Shown piece after piece: positions 3,994 to 9,577 of a stretch of 9,577 nucleotides of DNA. The first letter of the stretch is position 1, and every line of letters begins with the position of its first letter. The DNA is taken from NCBI GenBank assembly GCA_900752345.1, contig CAADVA010000034.1, positions 1 through 9,577 on the forward strand, written 5' to 3'. Under the pieces are notes generated by a model that ran no database searches, was not told the origin of the DNA, and saw only the letters and a list, made by a program, of their open reading frames with translations. Both the position numbers and the translations under genes were made by a program. This stretch comes from an uncultured Collinsella sp. Its GTDB lineage: Bacteria > Actinomycetota > Coriobacteriia > Coriobacteriales > Coriobacteriaceae.

Positions 3994-5808
3994 TCATTCA
4001 CCTCCCTCGTATGTATCGAGGTATTCCTGCTTGAGCGTCTGCGAGGACGACTCGGTCTTTTCCACGAGCGTGCCGGCTTCGATGAAGTAGAACGAGTTGG
4101 TAAGGTCTGCCAGGTCGTCGAGTAGATGGCTTGAAATGAGCACGCTGCGTCCCCGTGCCACTTCGCTGCGCATCGCGTCGCAGGAGGTTTTCCGTTTTCC
4201 CGGATCGAGGCCGTTCAGCGGTTCATCGAGGATAAGGTACGGGCAACCGGTCGATATCGCCATGGCAAGCTTTACCTGCTGCTTCATTCCTGTCGAGAGT
4301 TTACGGGTCGGCTTGTCGAGATATGAGGAGATTCCGAGGGAGCTGCAGAGCGAGTCGATGTCGGCGGCCGATTTCCACGCCTCCCTAACGAAAGCAAGGT
4401 GCTCGAGGGCTGATAGCGTGGGGTAAAGATCCGTGTCGCCTGAAGAGCTCAGGTAGACGAGTTCTGCAAATTCGGCTGATTGACGTTGGCTGATTCCGTC
4501 TGCCACCAGGCTTCCCGAGTGGATACGGGTGGGAAATTGGCCCGACAGCGCCTCCAGAAGGGGGGTTTTCCCCGAGCCGTTGGGGGCGATTGAGCCCGCC
4601 GCCGTTCCCGGGCTCAGGAAAAGCGATCCGATTGAAAGTATCGTCGTGCTTCCGTATCCCACGCTCGCGTCCAGAAGCTCGAGCCCATGGTGCTTTTTCG
4701 CGGGTCCGGCCTGCTTGGGCGACCTTGCCGCAACGGCGCCGACTGCAAAAAGGACCGCGACGTATGCCAGGGCCACGGCAAGCATCGATGCGCTGCCTGA
4801 ACCGGAGCCGATGAATTCTGTCGGGAAGCACCCTACGTAACCCGTTGCCTCGATAGGCGAGAATATGGCCAGCGGCAGGAGATTGAGCGCGGCGTTATGC
4901 CCTAGTGCCGAATCGGACGGTAACGGGAATGCCGGGGCCGCGACAAGCAGCGCGGAGGTAAGGGGGCCCGCGAGGACGCGCCTCGTTGCGGTCGATAGGA
5001 CGGCGGAGCAAACGGATATCAAGGTTCCGCCCGCAAGCAGCGCGAGAAGCAGGGCTGTGAAGACGTTTCCCGCGGTCGTGGTGGCAAGCGCGCCGTCATG
5101 GAAGAAGGCGATCGGGTACCCAATCTGCCCGAAGCCGTTTAGGGCCAAGGCGTAAATGCCCCCGGGTGCGAGGCCGGCGAGGAGCATCGCGGTCCCCGCG
5201 ACGATTATCGAAAACACGATCTGGATAAGGCGCCGGAATTTGGGCACGGGCGCCTTTGCCGCCAGGGTCCCGGGCCTTGTGGCGCCGAGCACGAGTATCG
5301 ACGAGAGAAGGAAGGGGATGAAGGGAAGGAAAGACGGCGCCGTGGCAATGGCGTAAGGCAGGAAGGAAAGGAATGGCAGGTCGTTTGCGGAGGCCGGGAT
5401 ATCCGTGATGCCGGAGCTGCTCAGGGCACGGCAATACGCGAGGTCTGCGTCATTGGTCTCTCGGTCTCCCACGATGGACCCGGATTGGAAGCCTTCGTCC
5501 ATGAGCGCGTAGTAGCTCTCGGCAGAATCGAGAAAGGCGGCGTCGGTTTGAGCGGCGAGGGCGGCGTTCGCGTATCTTGCAAGCTCCGCGTCATCTTGCT
5601 GCTCTGGCGATAGGTCTGTGCCGCTGGCCTGGGGTGCGCGCGTATTGAATGCGTCGACAAAGCCCTGCATGCCCTGCTTCATAAAGAAGGGCCCGTAGAT
5701 GGGTGAATTGAACGCAATGGGGATGGAGAAGGCTACAGCAAGAACGAGCGTAGAGATCCATACGGCCCTGTCTCTTAGGATTAGTTTGAGAAGAAGTCGA
5801 CAGTACAT
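3994..5808 (-). CDS. Fused permease-ATPase ABC transporter with altered ATP-site motifs
   Basis: A 604-aa protein joining an ABC-2-like membrane part to an ATPase domain. One helix (about 14-33) is followed by an acidic outer domain (about 35-145), then further helices near 146-176, 194-222, 247-272, 280-317 and 340-361. The ATPase spans about 376-590: Walker A at 408-415 reads APNGSGKT, with Ala where the first Gly is expected; signature LSTGM 504-508; Walker B YLILDE 524-529; D-loop GLDP from 533; switch His-561. The Q-loop region (VYLSSSGDTDLYP, 451-463) has Ser where Gln normally sits. ATG 5808 has AGGTG eight bases upstream. Half-transporters of this order are unusual in the ABC-2 group, where the two parts are generally separate genes. 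It probably dimerises and exports a peptide, lipid or drug; substrate unknown. Confidence 0.8.
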   Translation of the reverse strand: MYCRLLLKLILRDRAVWISTLVLAVAFSIPIAFNSPIYGPFFMKQGMQGFVDAFNTRAPQASGTDLSPEQQDDAELARYANAALAAQTDAAFLDSAESYYALMDEGFQSGSIVGDRETNDADLAYCRALSSSGITDIPASANDLPFLSFLPYAIATAPSFLPFIPFLLSSILVLGATRPGTLAAKAPVPKFRRLIQIVFSIIVAGTAMLLAGLAPGGIYALALNGFGQIGYPIAFFHDGALATTTAGNVFTALLLALLAGGTLISVCSAVLSTATRRVLAGPLTSALLVAAPAFPLPSDSALGHNAALNLLPLAIFSPIEATGYVGCFPTEFIGSGSGSASMLAVALAYVAVLFAVGAVAARSPKQAGPAKKHHGLELLDASVGYGSTTILSIGSLFLSPGTAAGSIAPNGSGKTPLLEALSGQFPTRIHSGSLVADGISQRQSAEFAELVYLSSSGDTDLYPTLSALEHLAFVREAWKSAADIDSLCSSLGISSYLDKPTRKLSTGMKQQVKLAMAISTGCPYLILDEPLNGLDPGKRKTSCDAMRSEVARGRSVLISSHLLDDLADLTNSFYFIEAGTLVEKTESSSQTLKQEYLDTYEGGE

Positions 5809-6189
5809 TTAGAAGCACCTACATTTCTTAAAGCATCGTTAGATTAATAATGACAGACCGAATGAAGATGCGTGCGACGGGGGCGAGGCGAATGGCTGAG
5901 CGGTATCGATATGCGGGTTCAACGGTATTATATTGACCACATAGCTCCTGAATCCGCAGTTGATTAGAAACAGAAGGGCCCACCTGCGGGAACCCAGAGA
6001 GACGACGATTCGGGGCTCCCACCCCCGTTGATTAAGTCATTGGCTGCACCGCGCTCCTCGAAGCCGAAAATATGCTATCTGGACAGACCGCGCTGAGCTG
6101 GTAAAATTTGCAAATGCGGAAATGCGCTACTTGCGCTATCTGCGCGTGTTTTAACAAATTAAGCACAGGTCAGGGTCATTCTGACCTCG
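5809..6189. other. Intergenic island end with no supported gene
   Basis: About 380 bases between the ABC gene and the tRNA fragment. I find no frame with a ribosome binding site and protein-like reading. TATAAT occurs on the - strand near 5930-5935 and may drive the ABC operon, without a clear -35. The stretch 6116-6150 repeats TGCG/GCGCTA-type words (TGCGCTAC, TGCGCTAT, TGCGCG), the kind of short direct repeats that recombinase arm sites have; this is only suggestive. Confidence 0.4.
6167..6187. other. Hairpin beside the attachment site
   Basis: AGGTCAG (6167-6173) pairs with CTGACCT (6181-6187) around a seven-base loop, three bases before the tRNA fragment. Its first arm with flanks, ACAGGTCAGG (6165-6174), is identical to bases 6242-6251 at the base of the terminator beyond the fragment. 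Confidence 0.5.
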
Positions 6190-6234
6190 CTGGGGGTCAA
6201 GGGGTCGCTGGTTCGAATCCAGTCGTCCTGCCCA
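6190..6234 (+). tRNA. 3' fragment of tRNA-Pro(GGG), island attachment site
   Basis: Read as tRNA positions: anticodon loop CTGGGGG (6190-6196) with anticodon GGG at 6192-6194, 3' anticodon stem TCAAG (6197-6201), variable loop GGGTC, T-stem GCTGG/CCAGT with loop TTCGAAT (6212-6218), acceptor strand CGTCCTG (6224-6230), C6231 at the discriminator place, and CCA 6232-6234. The bases before the loop (CCTCG) do not pair with TCAAG, and no D-arm or 5' acceptor strand (expected CAGGACG, a C-start as usual for Pro) is present. The gene is thus cut exactly at the anticodon loop. The discriminator is normally A in bacterial tRNA-Pro; here it is C, consistent with a non-functional remnant. Amino-acid identity rests on the anticodon alone. 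Confidence 0.75.
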
Positions 6235-6243
6235 GAAGTTTAC

Positions 6244-6273
6244 AGGTCAGGCACCTAGTGCCTGACCTTTTTT
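6244..6273 (+). terminator. Rho-independent terminator of the original tRNA gene
   Basis: AGGTCAGGCAC (6244-6254) pairs perfectly with GTGCCTGACCT (6258-6268) around a three-base loop, and six T cover 6268-6273. It begins nine bases after the CCA end, as a tRNA terminator should. Confidence 0.9.
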
Positions 6274-6345
6274 GTTAAGAATCAATAAAGTAAGCAACGA
6301 AGAATCAACGGCTTTATTAATCGATACTTTCGCTTAACAAAAACT

Positions 6346-6400
6346 TGTACGTCATCCTCCAAAAACGACAATTTATGACATGTTTGGAGGCTGACGTACA
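6346..6400. other. 18-bp imperfect inverted repeat upstream of pgsA
   Basis: Arms 6346-6363 and 6383-6400 pair at 17 of 18 positions (one mismatch, T6355 against C6391), separated by a 19-base AT-rich spacer. No T-tract follows. It sits between the tRNA terminator and the pgsA promoter. It could be an operator, a small non-autonomous mobile element, or a structured RNA; nothing in the sequence decides. Confidence 0.6.
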
Positions 6401-6463
6401 CAAAAACGGCACATTCACGTTGCGACAGCGCCCTCCACATGTCTGGACTCTCTATGCTTGCGC

Positions 6464-6492
6464 TGGATAGTCATCGCCAGAACGGGTATAGT
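6464..6492 (+). promoter_or_regulatory. Promoter of the pgsA operon
   Basis: TGGATA (6464-6469, four of six) and TATAGT (6487-6492, five of six) are 17 bases apart. The predicted start near 6499 leaves a leader of about 30 bases before the GTG at 6529, which supports that start rather than the far upstream ATG at 6439. Confidence 0.6.
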
Positions 6493-6528
6493 ATCGAGAG
6501 TTTTGTCGTTTACCAGCGGGGGAGTCCT

Positions 6529-7233
6529 GTGGGCATCAAAAAGAAGATCAAAAAGGAGCTTATCGGCACTTCCGATTACCCGTCGAATAAGATCTTCACG
6601 ATCTCCAATTTCATTACCTTTACGCGCCTGATCCTCACGCTGGTCTTCCTGTACCTGTTTGTGACGGACAACAACCGTGTCGTCGCCATCGTCATCTATG
6701 CCATCGCGGCCTCCACCGACTGGATGGACGGCCAGATTGCCCGCATGACCAAAACGGTTTCGTGGCTCGGCAAGGTTATGGATCCCATCTGCGACCGTGC
6801 ACTGCTATTTACCGGCGTACTGGGCCTGGTGGTCCGCGGCGAGCTTCCCATCTGGGTCTGCGTGCTCATCATCGGTCGCGATATATACCTGGGCATCGGC
6901 ACGCTCATCGTGCGCCACTATCACCGCCGCCCCATCGACGTCGTCTTTCCCGGCAAGATTGCGACGGCGCTGCTCATGACCGGCTTCTCGCTCATGCTGT
7001 TGGGCTTTCCCACTGTGGATGGCTGGCATCTGCTGCCTGCTACGTTCACGGCCTTCCCGGGCCTCAACGGCAGCCCGGTACCGCTTGGCATCTTCTTTGT
7101 GTACGGCGGCGTCATCTTCTCCATGCTCACCGCCGTCATCTATTCCATTAAGGGTGGAGCGGCCATTAAACAAGCCGTGGCGCATCCCGAAGACGAAGAC
7201 ATCGACTTTCTTAACCCCGAAATCGAAGACTAA
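6529..7233 (+). CDS. pgsA: CDP-alcohol phosphatidyltransferase (phosphatidylglycerophosphate synthase type)
   Basis: An integral membrane enzyme that moves a phosphatidyl group from CDP-diacylglycerol to an alcohol, most likely glycerol-3-phosphate, in phospholipid synthesis. The family signature is complete: Asp-64, Asp-67, Gly-68, Ala-71, Arg-72, Gly-81, Asp-85 and Asp-89 in DWMDGQIAR...GKVMDPICD; these Asp bind the metal and CDP. About six hydrophobic helices surround it, after a basic N-terminus (GIKKKIKKEL), and the C-terminus is acidic. GTG 6529 is chosen because GGGGGAG lies just upstream and the promoter lies at 6464-6492, inside the longer 264-aa frame from 6439; the product is 234 aa. 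Related enzymes using inositol phosphate share the motif, so the acceptor is inferred. Confidence 0.85.
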   Translation: MGIKKKIKKELIGTSDYPSNKIFTISNFITFTRLILTLVFLYLFVTDNNRVVAIVIYAIAASTDWMDGQIARMTKTVSWLGKVMDPICDRALLFTGVLGLVVRGELPIWVCVLIIGRDIYLGIGTLIVRHYHRRPIDVVFPGKIATALLMTGFSLMLLGFPTVDGWHLLPATFTAFPGLNGSPVPLGIFFVYGGVIFSMLTAVIYSIKGGAAIKQAVAHPEDEDIDFLNPEIED

Positions 7234-7299
7234 GTCGTTGGGGTATGATTACGTACAGTTCATTCTTTGCGGCATGTCCGCGTTAAGTTAGGGGTTGTC

Positions 7300-7734
7300 A
7301 TGGACAACATGGTTAACAATATGCCTCAGAACGATAAGGCCTCAGACGCCACCTGCGTTTTCCGCGTTCCTTCGAGCGATGTCACCGTTCCCGACCTCAT
7401 GGCCAACGTGCACATCACCGCGCCCGTCTTATCTATCGTCAAAGGCCCTCAAACCGGTGCAGCCTTTGAGCTCGAGGATAATGTGACCACCATCGGCCGC
7501 GATCCCGCTAACGGCATCTTCCTCAACGACATGACCGTGTCGCGTAGCCACGCGCGCATTATTCGCGAGGGTCTGGGTGCCCGCATCGAGGACCTGGGCT
7601 CGCTCAACGGTACGTGGGTTGACGGCGCTATCGTCAACGGCGCACCGCTGCACGATGGCTCTTCCGTCCAGATCGGTACGTTTACGCTCATCTACCACGA
7701 GAGCACGCCGGAGCGCATCGAAACCGGTGAGTAG
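7300..7734 (+). CDS. FHA-domain protein, GarA/OdhI-like
   Basis: A 144-aa protein with a flexible N-terminal tail and a forkhead-associated domain (about residues 43-132) that binds phosphothreonine. Core FHA residues are present: Gly-66, Arg-67, Ser-81, His-84, and DLGSLNGT at 98-105. The tail carries DATCVFR (16-22), which aligns with the ETTSVFR phosphorylation motif of mycobacterial GarA and corynebacterial OdhI, inhibitors of 2-oxoglutarate dehydrogenase and regulators of glutamate metabolism. Thr-18 corresponds to GarA Thr-22, while the site of Thr-21 is Ala-17. ATG 7300 is preferred over upstream TTG 7267 because AGGGG lies just before it. It ends three bases before the MerR gene, so the two are probably co-translated. 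Partner enzymes in this organism are unknown. Confidence 0.85.
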   Translation: MDNMVNNMPQNDKASDATCVFRVPSSDVTVPDLMANVHITAPVLSIVKGPQTGAAFELEDNVTTIGRDPANGIFLNDMTVSRSHARIIREGLGARIEDLGSLNGTWVDGAIVNGAPLHDGSSVQIGTFTLIYHESTPERIETGE

Positions 7735-7737
7735 GGC

Positions 7738-8622
7738 ATGGCCGAACGCAATTATCTGAGTATCGGCCAGGTCGTCAATCTACTTCGAGGCGCATACCCC
7801 GATCTTTCGAACTCAAAAATTAGATTTCTCGAAGATGAGGGGCTCATCACCCCTCATCGCACGCCTAAGGGCTATCGTCAGTACTCCAAGGAGGACGTTG
7901 ACCGCCTGGAGGTCATTCTGCATCTGCAGAAAACTCGCTACATGCCGCTCAACGTGATCAAGCAGCGCCTGGAAAACGCCACGGACCTGTCTACGCTCGC
8001 CTACGAGGTGGGCCTATTGTCCGATGTTCCGCTCAAGACGGAACCCAAGGAGACCAAGCAAAAGCTGCATCCCATCGAGACCATTCCCGATATGCTCGGC
8101 GTCGAGATCTCGTTTATCCGCTCCCTGGCCGAAAACGACCTCATTCGCATCATCAAGAGCCCGCAGAACCGCGAGCTTGTCGATGGCCGCGATTTCCCGA
8201 TCATCCGTTACTGCTCCGAGCTTTCGCGTTTCCATATCGAGCCGCGCAACCTGCGCCAGTACGTATCGTCGGCAAACCGCGAGTCCTCGATGTTTGAGCA
8301 GGTGCTCGTGAGCATGCTCGGTATGGATACTTCCGACGACGAGCGCGATGCCAAGCTCGAGCGTGCATTTAAGAAGCTGCATGACCTCACCGAGGGCGTC
8401 CATACCGCTCTGCTCAAGAACCGCGTATTTGAGTCACTCAACGCCGTGGTGGAGGATGCCGATATCGATGCCCTCGACGAGGAGATCGCACGCTCCGAGT
8501 CAACCAAGGCCAAAAGCGAAGAGGCATCTACCTCCGCGGTCCCCGTGCGTGAGGAATCCCTCGTGCAGCCGCTCAAAGTTATTGCCCCTTCGCACGCCGC
8601 CACCGCCAGCGCAAACAAATAG
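7738..8622 (+). CDS. MerR-family transcriptional regulator, FtsR/Rv1828-like
   Basis: A 294-aa DNA-binding protein. The N-terminal winged helix-turn-helix is typical of MerR: YLSIGQVVNLL (6-16), IRFLEDEGLI (28-37), GYRQYSKEDVDRLEVI (45-60). Unlike metal-sensing MerR proteins it has no Cys-based binding tail; the middle (about 110-215) resembles a second helical unit, and the last 40 residues are Ser/Ala/Glu-rich and probably disordered. Adjacency to a GarA-like FHA gene matches Rv1827-Rv1828 and odhI-ftsR, where FtsR activates ftsZ in Corynebacterium. A role in division control is therefore inferred from family and neighbourhood. The start ATG is fixed by the TAG of the FHA gene three bases upstream. 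Confidence 0.85.
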   Translation: MAERNYLSIGQVVNLLRGAYPDLSNSKIRFLEDEGLITPHRTPKGYRQYSKEDVDRLEVILHLQKTRYMPLNVIKQRLENATDLSTLAYEVGLLSDVPLKTEPKETKQKLHPIETIPDMLGVEISFIRSLAENDLIRIIKSPQNRELVDGRDFPIIRYCSELSRFHIEPRNLRQYVSSANRESSMFEQVLVSMLGMDTSDDERDAKLERAFKKLHDLTEGVHTALLKNRVFESLNAVVEDADIDALDEEIARSESTKAKSEEASTSAVPVREESLVQPLKVIAPSHAATASANK

Positions 8623-8660
8623 ACGCTGCCGCAAACAATCCTCCCCTGAAAGGTCATGCC

Positions 8661-9191
8661 ATGTACGACTTCGAATCTCACATCGTCGACATCCCCGACT
8701 ATCCCGAGCCCGGAGTCGTCTTTAAGGACATCACGCCGCTCTTTGGTAATCCCGAGGCGCTAAAGGCCATGGTAGATGCCCTGACCGAGCATTTTGCCGG
8801 CATGGGCATCACCAAGGTCGTGGGTCCCGAGGCTCGCGGCTTTATGGTCGGCGTGCCCGTGGCCGTCGCCCTGGGCGCTGGCTTTGTGCCCGCACGCAAG
8901 CCGGGCAAGCTGCCGCGCAAGACGGTGAGCCAGAGCTACGAGCTCGAATATGGCACCGACTCTATCGAGATCCACGCCGATGCCATTACCTCTAAAGATA
9001 CCGTGTTGATTCTGGATGACTTGGTCGCGACGGGCGGAACCGTCGAGGCAACAGGTAAACTTGTGCGAGAAATGGGCGCAAAGCTTGTGGGTTACGGTTG
9101 TATCCTCGAGCTTGCGTTTCTCAACCCGCGCGAGAAGCTCACGCCTTCCAACGAGGACGTTGAGCTCTTTAGCCTGGTAACGGTGGACTAG
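8661..9191 (+). CDS. apt: Adenine phosphoribosyltransferase
   Basis: Cytoplasmic enzyme of purine salvage: adenine plus PRPP gives AMP and pyrophosphate. The 176-aa length is normal. The PRPP-binding motif VLILDDLVATGGT lies at 115-127 with the acidic pair Asp-119/Asp-120; the adenine-side segment FKDITPLF at 21-28 and the flexible loop with KPGKLPRKT at 80-88 are characteristic of Apt and distinguish it from xanthine and hypoxanthine enzymes. ATG 8661 has AAAGG seven bases upstream. It follows the MerR gene by 38 bases without a visible terminator, so it may share its transcript. Confidence is high on motifs alone. Confidence 0.95.
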   Translation: MYDFESHIVDIPDYPEPGVVFKDITPLFGNPEALKAMVDALTEHFAGMGITKVVGPEARGFMVGVPVAVALGAGFVPARKPGKLPRKTVSQSYELEYGTDSIEIHADAITSKDTVLILDDLVATGGTVEATGKLVREMGAKLVGYGCILELAFLNPREKLTPSNEDVELFSLVTVD

Positions 9192-9223
9192 ACGTTACCC
9201 TTAGATACCGGAAAGGAAGCTCC

Positions 9224-9577
9224 ATGCGCACAGCAAACACGCATAAAAACATGGCACGCTGCGCTGCTACGGCAACCCTCGCTTGTGTTTTGGGCCTGGG
9301 CCTCGCGGCTCCTGCCTATGCCGATACCGCATCCGACCTTGCCGCCGCTCGTACCAAACTCGAGCAGATCGGCACGCAAACCCAGCAGATCTACGACGAG
9401 CTCGCCACTCAAACTCAGGCGCTCGACCAGACCGCTGGCGAGATCACGCAAAAGCAGCAGGAAATCGCCGATGGCCAGGCCAAGCTTTCCAACTACGTTG
9501 CCGGTGAGTACAAGACCGGCGGCCCTAGGCCACTCCCGGGTCTGACGAGCGGCGGCTGGCACAGGGCAAGGTCGCAC
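9224..9577 (+). CDS. Secreted coiled-coil protein, N-terminal part (NlpC/P60 hydrolase type)
   Basis: ATG 9224 follows GGAAAGGAAG by a few bases, 32 bases after apt. Residues 1-33 form a signal peptide: basic start, hydrophobic core (CVLGLGLAAP) and cleavage motif AYA before Asp-34. Residues 35-95 are a Gln/Glu/Ala-rich coiled coil (ARTKLEQIGTQTQQIYDELA and onward), the usual N-terminal arm of actinobacterial and firmicute peptidoglycan hydrolases with a C-terminal NlpC/P60 domain. That domain would lie beyond the window, so the enzyme call is inferred. From about residue 101 the reading turns into an atypical Pro/Gly/Arg/Trp-rich stretch (PRPLPGLTSGGWHRARSH), which suggests base errors or an indel near the window edge. 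Confidence 0.7.
   Translation, partial: MRTANTHKNMARCAATATLACVLGLGLAAPAYADTASDLAAARTKLEQIGTQTQQIYDELATQTQALDQTAGEITQKQQEIADGQAKLSNYVAGEYKTGGPRPLPGLTSGGWHRARSH

Noticed and set aside
5828..6022. A - strand 64-aa frame in the island end
   Set aside because: No ribosome binding site, no hydrophobic or domain pattern, and it overlaps the likely promoter region of the ABC operon.
6190..6234. Assignment of the tRNA fragment to tRNA-His because of C at the discriminator place
   Set aside because: The anticodon loop reads CTGGGGG with TCAAG following, which fits Pro(GGG), and no GTG anticodon is present.
1..9577. CRISPR array
   Set aside because: No series of regularly spaced direct repeats was found; the only long repeat pair is inverted and 3 kb apart.

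Overview
The right third of the window (about 6240-9577) is a conserved chromosomal stretch of a moderately GC-rich actinobacterium. Gene order and protein style point to the Coriobacteriia, most likely Collinsella; this is inferred from reading, with no search run. Five genes lie on the + strand: a CDP-alcohol phosphatidyltransferase (pgsA-like), a GarA/OdhI-like FHA protein, a MerR-type regulator like FtsR/Rv1828, adenine phosphoribosyltransferase (apt), and the start of a secreted coiled-coil protein of the NlpC/P60 N-terminal type. The FHA-MerR pair matches the garA-Rv1828 and odhI-ftsR neighbourhoods of mycobacteria and corynebacteria, so this block joins phospholipid synthesis, a phospho-regulated metabolic switch, a division-gene regulator and purine salvage.

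The left two thirds (1 to about 6189) look like an integrated accessory island. The border is the 3' part of a tRNA-Pro(GGG) gene at 6190-6234, beginning exactly at the anticodon loop and followed by its own terminator, with no matching 5' half. That is the scar expected where a tyrosine-recombinase element entered a tRNA gene from the left.

The island is a mosaic of GC-rich fragments and AT-richer small orphan genes, mostly membrane peptides. From left to right it holds: a partial unrecognised CDS (3-272); a structured repeat (361-437) that supplies the ribosome binding site and start codon of a 51-aa peptide; a convergent 41-aa peptide that looks like a type I or holin-like toxin (571-696, -); a four-helix membrane protein (942-1379); a frameshifted acidic remnant (1395-1596, -); a membrane-anchored protein (1864-2283, -); an unrecognised ORF (2379-2639); a two-gene unit of tiny hydrophobic proteins (2748-3113); the C-terminal remnant of a DnaQ-like exonuclease (3126-3455, -); a second, inverted copy of the structured repeat (3456-3531, -); and a tightly coupled pair encoding a fused permease-ATPase ABC transporter and an anchored extracytoplasmic protein (5808-3564, -).

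The best candidate for something undescribed is the repeat pair. Both copies carry a long palindrome in which every paired-arm difference between copies is compensated on the other arm, followed by a Shine-Dalgarno sequence that overlaps the stem and by an identical 22-base stretch containing ATG. Several other long hairpins without T-tracts (1473-1509, 2303-2335, 6346-6400) sit between genes. Both extreme ends of the window look unreliable (a C-rich run at the start, loss of coding register at the end), so calls there are cautious.
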